A stretch of 64,000 nt of DNA from Perkinsus marinus ATCC 50983 (Eukaryota; Perkinsozoa; Perkinsida; Perkinsidae): assembly GCF_000006405.1 (NCBI RefSeq), contig NW_003206847.1, positions 273,494-337,493 of the forward strand, written 5' to 3'. The translations under genes and the position numbers were made by a program. This document shows positions 44,824 to 56,525 of the stretch, piece after piece. The notes beneath the pieces were generated by a model that made no database searches, had not been told where the DNA came from, and saw only the letters and a list, made by a program, of their open reading frames with translations. The first letter of the stretch is position 1. The number at the start of each line of letters is the position of its first letter.

Positions 44824-46294
44824 AAACAAAAGCCACCACTTCAGCTACTACACATTTTCCAACAGCTCATTTTCACTAGTCTCCTTAGGATCATTGTGAC
44901 GATACATGTTAGTAACACGAAGTAGTCGATCCAAGCTACGACGATCTACGATCTGTGGGACTAAAACCACACAGGACAGTAAACGATACCAAGTAGGGAA
45001 GAACACGCCTACTGGTTTGAGTAGGATTAAGGCACTGTTGCAGTAATAGTGACAGGAGTTCAGAGGCAAAAAGCGCGTTATACCTATGGACGAAAAAGTC
45101 GGAGGAAACACGACTGATGATGCCTACGTGAAGTTCTTCTCCCTCACTGCTTCTTTGATGACAGTGACAAGCCATTCGACGAACCTTCCCGTTGCAAACT
45201 CAGGTACCGTTTTAGCTGGCCTGACCACACAAGCAAATGCAACGCCAGTCATCAAACACTCGAGTACGTCGGAACTTCACATGAGGGACGTTCGACCGAG
45301 TCACGCTATTTTAATTCTGAATCTCAAGCGCTAATTCAAATCTCATCCTTCAGCAACTCCACAGCAACCCTAGTACCATATTTCAAATAGATTTTCAATA
45401 GTCTGAAGACAGTTTGTAGTAGCCTGCTGAGCATCCTCCATTTTACCAGCTTCATCGTTCTCCTTCTGATATCACCAACATGTCACCATCAGCCACCCCA
45501 CAGCAACTCCACTACCCCCGAGATATCCTCACTACTCTCTGCTTCCTCTCCCTGTTCCCTATAGATCCGCCACAACGTTTCGATGTATATACTCCCCAAC
45601 TTGGCATCAGTTACTAGCGATTCAACCTGGCATGCGGGCATGTGTTTACGACCTCTTTTTTCCCTTACGAAATCCCCTGCCACTTTATCTTCACAATCAG
45701 CCAAGACCTCAGGCTCCGTGAGATCGCTAAGGACCTGACCTCACATAGACATCAGCCTCTTCAGCTGCCGCCCTACTACCGCAAGAGCTTCCGCACAGAT
45801 ATCAACATTGGCGTGCTGGAGGAGGCCAACGAGCACTCTCCCCCCATGCCCAGCTACAAAGGCAGGGTACCTAACAAATCGTCACCCCAGGACTAACACC
45901 ATCGACGCCACTCACAGCTCGGCTGGGTTAACGGCTAACTCGGTCAAACGGCGTATCTCCTCAGCGAGTGAGACTTCACTCTGCATAACAAAAATGCAGC
46001 ACGTCCAAGCTCTCGTCATGAACAGCAACTACCTCCAAAAATTTGGTCGGGTCATCGGAGTGCTTAATACGAAGCCTCTGATTCTCCTTCACCAATGATG
46101 CTACTTTCCGCACCAGAGCAGCGCAACCCTCCACGTCAAGACTCTTCACCTGGCGCTCAGCTCAACAACCACACATCGAAACACATCCAACGTACTTCGG
46201 TCTGCTCGTTCTTCTTGATGAGCTCTTGAATGTCATCAGCTGTTAATGTCGCCGGTAAATTGTCCGAATCGCTAGGATCATACGCGGTAGCCAT
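43290..46294 (-). CDS. CTNNBL1: Beta-catenin-like protein 1
   Basis: Armadillo-fold protein associated with the Prp19/CDC5L spliceosomal complex. Exon 1 (46196-46294) starts MATAYDPSDSDNLPA; exon 2 (from 46155) has LVKENQRLRIKHSDDPTKFL, the counterpart of human KNQELRIKFPDNPEKF. Further exons in order: LVGLLQHANVDICAEAL, LSDLTEPEVLADCEDKVAGD, ASELLSLLLQQC, LLRVTNMYRHNDP, GQSQGVQLMVRKAK with SLRVLEAALRDHPENCKIFV, KATDTEMEAVVSIIYHLLRN, VLNKFTEGSFSKVDTLVKLR, an acidic EEEEEDLGEDPKEAYE, FALGSGLSQLQLIDLCLLLL, and the last exon ending LEHLCEKVAK at 43290. Order and spacing match the human protein throughout. The join after DPKEAYE is not phase-consistent with a normal GT-AG intron and is unresolved. 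One intron contains (CAA)n, another the 170-bp repeat. Confidence 0.85.
44230..44360 (-). repeat. Dispersed repeat of about 170 bp (copy c)
   Basis: Minus strand: TGTGTTGGTGAAAAAGTAGA, TTTCTGAGGAAATTTTGGGA, GTCCCGAGGTCAGCTGAGGA. In a CTNNBL1 intron. Confidence 0.6.
44670..44831 (+). repeat. (CAA)n microsatellite in a CTNNBL1 intron
   Basis: CAG/CAA units pass into long CAA runs with AAA interruptions every few units. Confidence 0.95.
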
Positions 46295-47144
46295 TGATCG
46301 AATAACACGGAGAGTGGCACCCTGAGTGATCCCTGGTGCGATTTCGGACTTTTCGCTTCTCCGAACATTCGAGCTACACCACCAATCAGGCGTACGAGAG
46401 ACCGCTGTGAGTAGTAAAGTAATTCACAAAGTAAAGCTCGTTACTCCCGCGGTGTCCTCTCACTAATCACGGTAGGAACTGTCAGTTCTCTACGCCACTC
46501 ACATGCCTTCAAGATTTAAGCCTTGTCATAGTACAATACTCGAGTCGAGCTAGATAATAAAGTTGATGGATGTTTTGACGATGATAACGTCGATCCAGAG
46601 TATAACAGGCAATTGGTGTTAAGGAAATGTAAGGAGGCTAAAGATAGTAAGAAATTCGTCATCTGATCCAACCCCAAAAAATTCCGAACCAGTGGTTAAG
46701 CTGCTCAATAATTAGTGCTACAGCAGTTACATAAACTTAATAAGGGACTAGGGCCAGGGTTGTTCTGTAGCGCACCACACTGAGGAAATTGATTTCCGAG
46801 TTCCGCGATGCTAACAAAAATGCATTGGCACTTGAACCCATTCCCTCATGAAAAATACGTTGCGTAGCTCTCAGCGCCTGTCAGTAGGCTCCTCGTCTGC
46901 ATATCGATGATGAACAACTGCAAATTACTTCACGAAACCATTCTTAGCCGAGGTGACTACAGTATCATCTCATCATTGTCAGATTGTAACGGAACAGTGG
47001 GGTCAGGGGTATGATATATCACATCTGCTTAGTCGACGATGATGATGTGTGCTGCCTGGCAACGGAGCCGCGAGCAGTTATTGGGTGTGTATGGGATTGG
47101 ACACTGTACTAACACAAGTAAGCTTATTCGTGGTCAAACGTGTG
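46295..47144. other. Intergenic
   Basis: No gene recognised between CTNNBL1 and the coiled-coil gene. Confidence 0.5.
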
Positions 47145-50100
47145 CTATCCACTAGACCCTCGGGAAAGTTTCTTCCGTGCAAGGAGCATTGCCTTAGCAG
47201 TAGAGACTTCTGATGGATCAACTCTCAAGACGTCCGAACCTGATTCCAACAACAAATGGACGGTGAGAGAGATTCTAGCCATATTCCGCACGGCAGGCAT
47301 TCGATGGCTTGTCGTATGCAGTATGGGAAAATATGCACATGGTTAACCACAAAAGTTGGTGATAATATGAGAATTCCGAGGCAATTTCGAGAAATTCTCG
47401 TCGGTTTCTGCACACTCCAACCCGTATTCCTGTGTTAATATAATTAGTGAGGAAGTTCCTGAGCTCAGCTGAGGAAAGCGGGTACATACGCTAACGCTGG
47501 TCGTACTCTTCGTGACCTACAAAGAGCTTTCCAGAAGTTTTCCAGTTCCAACCAACGTTGCCGTGCTCGGCCCATACTGCCGCACACATGTTCCAGCTGA
47601 TTCACCTCAAATGTCGTCCTGAAAAAACCTCACAAACTTCATCATCAACGGCAACGACCATTTCTCTCAAACCACATATAATGTTTGACCATCCGGTCCG
47701 TGATCAAACGCGGCTCCTCAGTGCTGTATATCCTCTCAGTCGCCTCCCCAAAGGCCGCCTCAGTCTACCAGAGAAGCTCAACTCATACTAGCTGTGCTAG
47801 AATGGCTTACAGTTCGCCGATCATTCAGCTCTTCCACAACAGATGCAATGCGAGCTTCCAAAGGCAGCCCTGTGGGTGCTTCCCCATCTATGGCAGACTC
47901 AGCAGCATCCAGCTGTTTGCGTACACTCCTGAGCTCTTGTTCTACTGCAAGTAGTGCCCTAAGTCTAGCCTCGACGGTCTCCAATGGAGCGAAGACCGAG
48001 GGACCCTTGCCACCAAAAGAGTGATCGCAGAGTTATCGACATGCCCTACTTCGTGTTGACCATCATTGACCCAGTCCGAGCCGCAAACCTTGGAAGTTAC
48101 AAAGCGGATAAACTCGGTCATTCGCGGTAGCGCTGTGTCCAGAACCTAGACCACATCTCGCAACGCCGACTCTAACATGTGCATTTCGATATCAATCATC
48201 CTCATGCTCCTACACCCGCTTTGGGTTGTAGTGCAAAGTTTGCACTGCAAACACCATCAAAGTCCCTCACAGCCTCACCTCGCCGAGCTTCTTGAGTGCA
48301 TCCGGTAGGATACTAGGCTCGCTAATCTTCAAATGTCGACAACAATCCAACAACACTTGTTGCATCATAGAGCTGTCCATTTCAGCAACGGCTATGTCCG
48401 CCCCCAGCTTGTGGGACTCCCTACAAACAAGACCATCCAGTGGGACATCACCTACACCGTGGTCAAAGTTGCACATGGTCAACCACATGTGTTGGTCACA
48501 ATATGAATATTCTGAGGAAATCCTGCTGGTCTCTGTATACTTCTAACCCAGTGCGTATATTAACTCCTATAATTAGTGAGGAAATTCCTGAGCTCAGCTG
48601 AGAAAAGTGAACACTGGTGATTCACCGAAAACTCAGCTAAGAAGATGAGCGAAAACTACAAGGGCTCGAGCGTCGTCGTGTTCTGTACAGTGTAGTCCTT
48701 ACTTGTCTCGTCGTATCATCTCTCGAACATCACCACATCGCCATCTATCCCTCTCTTCTCTGCTTTTTTCGAGTCGCTCAATCTTGTTCTTCAACAGCTG
48801 GACTTCCCTCATTGTAGGACGGTCAACTAGTGTTGCCTCCGCAGCCGCAAGCTCATGCCTCGCAGTGTTTACCTCTCGCTCCAGAGCGGCGATCTAAGCT
48901 TGCAAAATACCAACAAGTGTGAATAACGAGTTGGCTGTTCATATACTCTGGGAGAATTGTGAACCCTTGCGACTACTGCAGGGTAACCACTATAATAGTG
49001 CTAAACTCAGCCAAGTGCTGGTCTCCTTGTGCTGAGTACGTCGACTTTATAAACAAGCCAACTTGTCATCAGCTGTTGGTTTGTCGCCTGGCCGAGAGCG
49101 AGAGAGAGAGAAAGAACCACTATAATAGTGATACTATATTAGTGTACACTAATACTAGTACAAGATATTCCACAATAGAATATTAGTACTACTCAATGAG
49201 CTCGTATATTGGATAAAGTCTGCGGGACGGATAGCATAAACCTTGGTGCTATTGTACCTCTGATTCATAAGCAACGGTCAGTCGTTGATACAAACCCTCC
49301 CTAAGCTACAGATTGACAACAGCCCACACTCTACGTTCCTGCAGCTTCGCAAGGATAGGCGCACACTCCATGGTTCCCACCAGAACTCACCTTAGCAGAA
49401 TATCTAATCCCGTGCTCCTTCTCGCGGGCCTCAGCCTCCAACCGTGCTGCCGTCTCAGCACGGAGGGACTCCTCCAGCGCTCTCACCTACAACCCAGCCA
49501 ATCGCTACATGCATGGCTAACTTTTTGCATACCACATCTTCATCAACACTGGGAGGTAGCTGACTCCGCTTCGCATCTGAGATCGATCATGACGTCTCTG
49601 CTATACCAAACGTTCCCTCACCACTCCCACAAACCGAATCCTCCTCAGGCGCCTCCGTTGCGAGCGCAAGTTGCCTCTGGAGGAGTCGAATTTCCTCTTC
49701 CGCACTGGTGAGTTGACTGGCCAAGTCCTGGGACTGCTTACCCGATGCGATGACCTCCTTCTCCAGCCTCTCTATGCGTCTTCTATATCTGAGCAGTTCC
49801 ACGACAATCACATTAAGGAAGATACTTGAGACTCACACTGCAGCTAACTCTTGGAGCACATGGAGGCTCCCTTGGTTCTTCACTCCACCACCACCACGGC
49901 ATACGGACTTCACCGCCTGAGTGGCAAGGCATTGACTTGCACGTTTCTGCCACTTCCAATGATACCCAACTCATGTGAAAGAGACCCACAAAAGGCGGGA
50001 GCGGAAATGCAGACTCTACCCCTTATAGTATTCATACTGAGTGTTGAATGAAAATTATCTACGGACTCGAGTTGCCTAGTGAATCGGCAGCCCCAACAGT

Positions 50101-51990
50101 ATTCTCCTGCTCTTGCCGGCGGGTGAACTCACCAAGAACAGAAGTTGTTACAGGGAACGACAACGAGTAATGATGAGAAAACTTAACAGAAATGAGCCAG
50201 GCCTGAAAGTCCCACCTTCTCCGCAAACTCTCTGTCCTTTTTCCTCCTCATTTCCTCCTCATCAGCCATCTTCTGCATCTAGAGCCAGTCTCGAGATGCA
50301 GAGCATTTCCGTTGCAGTAGCCACTACTTACCGTATTCCGCATTCGTTCGAGCTCAATCTCCTGTCGTTGGCACTGGTGATGGAGTCTTCGTATCTCCCC
50401 AGATTGCTGTGACTTCACTCTCTCCAGTTGCCGTGTACGAGCCTCACTCGTCAGCGAGTTGGAGGAGCGCTCCACCACGCCTACAACAATACTTCATCAT
50501 TCTATGGGGTCTCTCGCGCACTAACTAGCGTCGAGTTCCCGCCGTAATTTTTCAATTTCCTGTTGTAACTTCCAATTTGCTCGCGTGACTTCCTTTAGTT
50601 TGGATGATTCTCTCGGAGAGTCTCGGCGACCACTCGGAGTTGCTGCCAAAAGCTGACGATTTCGAACACTATACCTGGCCACGATCAGTGAGACATCCAT
50701 ACAGAGCAGAAGCTCACTCTTGCAACACGTTTATACAGGTTTCGAAGAGCTTCCGACCGTCAACGAGTGTAGGCTCTCCTAGCCGAGACGAGCCAGCAAT
50801 TACTGGCACCTGACCATTCCAGTTGCCGATCGATCTCAAGCAGAATACTCATACCGCGTCAAAGCCATGGGACCTCAACTGTCGATTGTAATTAGCCCAC
50901 GAGTCCGCCCCAGGAGCATTGATGAGTCGCGAAGATTCCTCTGCCCTCTCCAGCAGAGTCGTTCGATCAGGATGATGGACGTTTCCACCACCAATAGACG
51001 AGACACTACCGGCAGACGATAGTCGGCTGTCGGAGCTGCTTGCAACGCTTAATTGAACACGGGCGTCGTCACGAGCTGAGTGCAGCGACATTTCCGAGGT
51101 ATTTCCATCGAGTTTACGGCGGGATCTCGATTGGCGCGGACTGGTGTGTTCGTATACGGTATCGTTGGTTGGGTCTCTCACCTGTAAGACTAAGTATTCA
51201 CTGAGAGCAACTTGTGTTTGTCTCACGAGGAGAGTTCGACTTTTTTCAAGGACCCGTTGGAGCTTGGTATTCAGCGACCGCTCTGTCGGTGTGTGGTGAA
51301 TAGATGAATCTGAAGCACGATCGACAGCTCTCTCCATGTCAGCCTCAACTCTCTAGTGAAGATAACAGGTTGGGAAATTGCGGAGGTATACACCATCGAA
51401 GCACTCACTTGCTATCATCATCATCGACGATCCACCAGGCAAGATCAACGATCGGGAAGGGCTGCGTACGGATGTGTAAGAGTGATCATGATGGAAGCTC
51501 ATTAATTTAGTCTACAGACGTACAGTTCACGAGATGCCGGCGAATCAAGCTACGGAAAGACTTCTAATAGGATCATGAAACTGCATATATTGTCAACACT
51601 GCATAAAATCCACCAAGACAAACCCTGAGGGCGAATCAACTGGACGTCGCCAAGCCTCCGGTAAGACACTGAGGGACGACACCAAGTTTGTGACCACCGG
51701 GGCGTTCGTTCAGTGCATTGAATAGGTGTAGAAGATATCCTATTCTGCAGAATCAGTCAGCGTGCCGAAGGAATTTCAGATAATTCTAGTAGGCTCATTT
51801 TCACATTTCTACTAGAGAATATCCTAATGCTAGAGAGCTGAATACCAAGTTTAAAAACACTGTTTGTTTGATGGTCAAAGTACTGCTCATCGAACGACAC
51901 GTTATCAGCTTGCTTAACTTGCCCCATGCATGCCTGAACTTTCTCTGAACGGGGGGATACACGATACACGTCAGCCAGTTTCCACTGCAG
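47145..51990 (-). CDS. Large coiled-coil protein, many exons (partial model)
   Basis: Minus-strand coding islands share heptad-like composition and are joined by plausible short introns. In order from the 5' side: WKLADVYRVSPRSEKVQACM (about 51.98 kb), perhaps an NT-type C2 domain; DLAWWIVDDDDSK then MERAVDRASDSSIHHTPTER (51.45-50.85 kb); EARTRQLERVKSQQSGEIRR (50.4 kb); YRRRIERLEKEVIASGKQSQ (49.8 kb); VRALEESLRAETAARLEAEA (49.5 kb); ALEREVNTARHELAAAEATL with VDRPTMREVQLLKNKIERLE (48.9-48.7 kb); DCCRHLKISEPSILPDALKK (48.4 kb); VEARLRALLAVEQELRSVRK (47.9 kb); and a last exon ending KKLSRGSSG at 47145. Long coiled coils with such patches are typical of centrosomal or Golgi scaffolds; the RPTxxE patch reminded me of CEP70, but this is weak. 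Two copies of the 170-bp repeat lie in its introns. Confidence 0.5.
47325..47495 (+). repeat. Dispersed repeat of about 170 bp (copy d)
   Basis: Starts GGGAAAATATGCACATGGTT, contains GAATTCCGAGGCAATTTCGA and ends GAGCTCAGCTGAGGAAAGCG. Confidence 0.7.
48475..48615 (+). repeat. Dispersed repeat of about 170 bp (copy e)
   Basis: Contains GGTCAACCACATGTGTTGGT, ATTCTGAGGAAATCCTGCTG and AGTGAGGAAATTCCTGAGCT, matching copies a and d. Confidence 0.7.
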
Positions 51991-52260
51991 TGGAAAAGAA
52001 ATTACAGATTTGTCACCCGTGATTCATAGAACAGATCCAAATAGGTTGATGCATCTCACTTTGATATTGACAACTCAACAACGACCATACCTACTCTTAA
52101 AAAGGAGGTCCTAACTACGTGGTGTAGTTGATACATCATACATACGAATGAATGATACTCATGAAGACCAATGAGGCGCAGCCCACTCGGATGTCGTGAG
52201 GCTCAGCGATGACGATAGAATTTGTGACATTGTGATGAGCTGTTGATGATAGGGACGAGT

Positions 52261-52968
52261 TTAACGCCTTACGATAGGCACGATGATGTAGATGATAATG
52301 CAGGCTACAATGACTGCGAGAATAATTTTTAGTTTGATGTTTCGGATCTGCATTTGTCTCCTGAGATCGGCCGACTGCCTCAGAAAAACATGAGCTTGCC
52401 TAGTCATGTCTTCCGTCCTTCGCCCTAAGTTCTCCGCACTCTCTTGATTCTCCACAATACGTCGTACCTGAATAATATGTCCCAGAAGCCTCCTTTGCTC
52501 CTAGGGCAGTGCTCTACGACGCCAAACATTACAGCTCGAGAGTCAATCGTAGGTGAACAACGATTTTCTCCCAGGATCACGAAAGCCCGCGTCTTACATT
52601 ATCCTGCATGACGCCTTGTACTTCTTCTACCTTTTCTCGAACGCGACTGCTCTTGTTGTGAGCACCCGGATCCTCATACTAGAGATAACGACAGTGCAAT
52701 TCGACGAACGGGAATAATGGTCGAAACCAGTGAGTCCCACAGTGGACATGGGCTACATAGATATGCCTACCTTGATCATCATCTCCTTCATACGTTTCCT
52801 ATTCGGTCTGCTAAGGCCTTCCGCTGGAACGTCATCAAGACGAACTCCAGAGGACTCTATAATCTTCCGCAGATCTTCGCACAGTTGCCACGCTGTGGTC
52901 ACAGGATATCTAATCACGATGCTTGCAGAATCGCCTACCACAGGTGTTGCCGAAGAAACTCCGCACAC
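52261..52968 (-). CDS. R-SNARE (VAMP/synaptobrevin, longin type), 5' end not resolved
   Basis: Vesicle-fusion protein. The last three exons are clear and in phase. One ends at 52771 with NRKRMKEMMIK; 52598-52678 holds SSRVREKVEEVQGVMQDN; 52261-52467 holds the rest of the SNARE motif (IVENQESAENLGRRTEDMTR, a central Arg expected in the first of these exons) and a C-terminal membrane anchor IILAVIVACIIIYIIVPIVR. The upstream exon with YPVTTAWQLCEDLRKIIESS fits the end of a longin domain, as in VAMP7. The N-terminal longin exons should lie between 52969 and about 53280 but could not be placed. The motif order and anchor make R-SNARE identity firm; the subtype is open. Confidence 0.75.
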
Positions 52969-53269
52969 CCGGTCGTGACGATAAGGAAGGAATCAACGAT
53001 GTCAACCTCGAAATAAATGTGTGCTCGAGATCGCGATAGAGACCTCAGTGAACAGCAAGACACGTCGAAATCCAGACAGAGCCGAATAACTGAGGTCCCT
53101 AACACTACTACCCTTTATCAACTGAAGCCACATAGACACAGGAGGCATTGCTGTCTGCAAGGACGTATAAGCGGTTACTCCAAGCAGCCTCCCCTGTATT
53201 GGCAACCTACAACAATACCAAGTCGACTCGCATATCCCATAACAGGGGAGGGGGATATGCCAAGCATCA
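52969..53269. other. Probable 5' exons of the R-SNARE gene (unresolved)
   Basis: Open frames on the minus strand here could encode the longin N-terminus, but no phase-consistent join was found. Confidence 0.35.
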
Positions 53270-53592
53270 CCCTGGTGCAATCAATATCTCTAGTTGGGGC
53301 GGCTATGCCATCAGCCCAAGCTATGCCGTGGTACAGTCAATTCCCCCGGCCGGGGCGGCTATGCCACTACCCCAAGCTATGCCCTAGTACAATCAATTTC
53401 TCTAGTTGGGGCGGCTATGCCACCACCTCGAGCTATACTCTAGTACAATCAATTTCTCTAGTTGGGGCGGCTATGCCACAACCCCGAGCTATACCCTAGT
53501 ACAATCAATTTCTCTAGTTGGGGCGGCTATGCCACCACCTCGAGCTATACTCTAGTACAATCAATTTCTCTAGTTGGGGCGGCTATGCCACA
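53270..53592. repeat. 56-bp tandem repeat, six copies
   Basis: GGGGCGGCTATGCCA starts at 53296, 53352, 53408, 53464, 53520 and 53576, a spacing of exactly 56 bp each time. The rest of the unit is close to CTAGTACAATCAATTTCTCT. Later units are nearly identical; the first two are more diverged. The core also occurs at 691-917. Confidence 0.95.
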
Positions 53593-53959
53593 ACCCCAAC
53601 ATGCCTTAGTTCTTTTAACTGCGCAAGAACATGGGGTAAACTGTCAAATTCTTCGACATGGCCGCTCGCTCGACGAAATTCACCTCGCTAAGAGCTACGC
53701 TAATAGGCTTGTGGAAGGCATAGTGTCCGACGTTCTCATGATGAACCCACGGTATTCGAGGAGGTCGAGGAATGAACCCATCCCGGCTCACCCGTCTAGA
53801 CCCAGGGATGGCAACCTTGTGTATTTCTTCGAAGAAGGCACTCTCGATCTCAGAACGCTCTCTCGAAGATATAGTGGGATTGAAGTGGGAAAGAAGAGTC
53901 TGAAAGAACACAGCTCGAAGAAGGCAGAACACTTGGAGGAGAGTAGTCGTACGGCTTGA
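53593..53959 (+). CDS. Doubtful ORF downstream of the tandem repeat
   Basis: The frame continues from the repeat into VNCQILRHGRSLDEIHLAKS and EGTLDLRTLSRRYSGIEVGK. Composition is coding-like and basic, but there is no recognised domain and the start lies in repeat sequence. It might be a 3' exon of an unplaced gene. Confidence 0.25.
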
Positions 53960-54680
53960 TCCTTTAAACGTGCAACTGCGAGATAACTCACTCGACCGCC
54001 ATCATCAGGGCCGGGCATACTGTGATAAGACTGGATAAAGATAACTTGGGAAACCGGACTGCTATAAGCATGCTACCTCCTTCTGCTATAAGCAAGCACA
54101 CTACTGCTATACGACGAGTACTACTACGGCAACAGACTGTTGCCAACAGTACTACCATTACTACGAATCGTAGTCTACGATCCCTATCGCCTTTACCATG
54201 ACTACTACTGTCATTTCCAATATTAACTCGCCTTAGTGATCACTCTAAAGCAAGACCTCATTGATATCAAGAGTTACTATGTATAAATACTACTGCTACA
54301 TCACAAGATCCTCATCTTCTTCAGAAGCACCCTGGCCCGGGAAGGAGCGTCAGTGAAAATATGAGCAAAAACGAGCAGTAGCAGCAGGTTCAAGTACGGC
54401 ATGGTTACAGAGGATTGCCGACTCGACATGACTGACTTCAACGAATGACCGCTCTTCTTCCGAATGATGATAATCAGCGAAGGTGATGAGAGTGCCTTTG
54501 TTAACTCATCAGAAATGTCTATAAGGATGATTATGATATAACAGTAACAGGTTATTGCTTATGGCGCCTCTTCCATTACAAAACCCACTAAGCAACTTTC
54601 GCACGAAGTCCGCACCAAATTGGCCGCCAGTAACCATATTGTCGTTCGAGCGATAGTAATGCTACTGATTCAACCAACGA
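53960..54680. other. Intergenic
   Basis: No gene recognised; a cluster of CTACTA-like and GCTATAAGCA short repeats near 54060-54120. Confidence 0.5.
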
Positions 54681-55543
54681 TCAGGCCGCATTAGCCACAA
54701 CCTCAGCGTGGTGACCCTTGCTCTTCTTCTCTCCGGGTGGTGGTGGTACTTTCGGAGGCGATTTTCGCTTTTGGCTGGGCTTGGGCAAAGGTACCTGATA
54801 CGATTACAATGTACAACAAATGCAGTAAACTTCTACTGTCAGTATTACTTCAACAGCAGTGATGGCATCAGAATTGGGCAGCCTCGTTATACGAAGAAGC
54901 CTCTCTATAGGGCCTCTGCACTTTGGACAGTGAGCACCTCCGACTGCTTCATTGCAGGCAATATGCATGGCGCAAGGCTCGCATATACCACCATGACCGC
55001 ACGGTAATATAACCTGATTACATCCCACTCAGACAAGGACACACCGTCAGAACTACTACCATATCGCCCGGGTTTTCCAAACAAACACTGCAACACGGGA
55101 TCTCCCACGGCTTCTCATTCGGATCACTAGGGGGCGGCAACTGAGTAACTTCGTTGGTCGGTATGAAGTTAGCTGACGACAACCGCACTAGGGGAACCTC
55201 CGGGCCAGTAGGAGGTGCCTGAGCCAATCAAGATATCAATGCCAAGATTGTGAAACACGAGACTAACCTGCGATGCTGTTTGCACCATAGTGCCTCCAGG
55301 CTGAGAACGGTCTATTCTGTTGACAGCATGACAGCTGCTACACACAAACACTGTGGCTGAGGTAGGGACCGACTGGGCGTAACTATAAAAAGAAATAAGT
55401 CAGTATTCTTTCATCGATATTGCCTCTGACCTGCAAGTGCCACACACTAGAGGCTCGGTTAAAGGGGTAGGGGTACTCGGAGCAGTCTCGGAAGCTTTCT
55501 TGTTCTTCTTACTACCGCACTTGAAAATATCGAAGAACCCCAT
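54681..55543 (-). CDS. RING-finger protein with possible N-myristoylation site and zinc ribbon
   Basis: Probable E3 ubiquitin ligase. Five exons in phase (55431-55543, 55268-55382, 55045-55218, 54849-55013, 54681-54794) give 226 aa; introns are 48, 49, 31 and 54 nt. The start MGFFDIFKCGSKKNKK has Gly2, a nearby Cys and a basic cluster, the pattern for myristoylation plus palmitoylation and membrane attachment. LVCGTC and FVCSSCHAVNRI (residues about 32-60) form a split C2-C2 zinc ribbon. The RING is CSVCLENPGD, LPCGHGGICEPC and GAHCPKC (about 120-170). The tail is Pro/Lys-rich (KPSQKRKSPPKVPPPPGEKK). Exon junctions fall inside both zinc sites, which supports the model. No specific orthologue assigned. 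Confidence 0.7.
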
Positions 55544-56525
55544 ACAGATGAAACGCCGAAAAGTATTTTTTAACCAACCTGAGGTACTAACCCTCCCATA
55601 AGGATCTCTATTGTGTTGAACCATAATCAACTTTTGATACTCATAGTTGCATCGATGATATGGACAACTCAAGACATCTACTACGACATCAATTTCACTT
55701 CCTAAGAATCTCCTCGACCTGCCAGCCACCCCCGAATGAACGCAGATGACCCTTGAGGCCTTTGATAACAATAAGGACTACTCATCCGCGGTTTAACACT
55801 ACACTTCGAGTGAAGAGAGGGAAACTGAGACATTCCAATGAGAAACTACTGTATCATCCACAGTGAGCTCGCTGACACCAACTCAAAAAAGAGTTACAAA
55901 ACAGACTATCAAAGAATAGATAGAAAAATGGGCTAGATGATGCATTCAACTACGAACAGAAGTGTATATCGTCACTTTATCAACATTCTCGGTATAATTA
56001 ATGGTCATAGCACCCGTCATGTAACGCATGAGGCAAATAGAAAGATGTAGTACTAGGACAGTTGAGAGGTCTCTGAACCTGTAGCCGAGCTCACTGTGGG
56101 TAACCGTATTCAGAAGGAGGTTGCTAAAGCCAACATTGCTCGATATCAGCACGCAATCAATGTCTCATCTGAGACGAGGCAGGCCAGCAACATCACAGGC
56201 GGCAAACAAGTCGAGACCCCAATAGCGTAGTCGCATACAGATGGGATGGAGTGAAAGAGCACAATCCGAATAGACATCCCCGAGACCCAACCAGCGACAG
56301 TGAGTGGCCCTGGTAGGAGCTACTAGCTGGTCAGAATAGTGCCACGTAATCTCGTATCAGCTGCAGCAGATACGGTCATCACCAATACCATCACAAACCC
56401 TACCCCTAAACTCAACAATGTGCACCGGCGAGTAGCAGAGGAAAATATGTGACTATCTGCAATCTCTGCTGAGGTTAACCATCCTCTGGATTGCAACCGT
56501 CTCCCTCATCTACGTTCACCCTCCC
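55544..56525. other. Intergenic
   Basis: Only short ORFs without motifs between the RING gene and mago nashi. Confidence 0.5.

Noticed and set aside
53270-53592. Possible CRISPR-like array
   Set aside because: Units are tandem and nearly identical along their whole length with no variable spacers, and the genome is eukaryotic.
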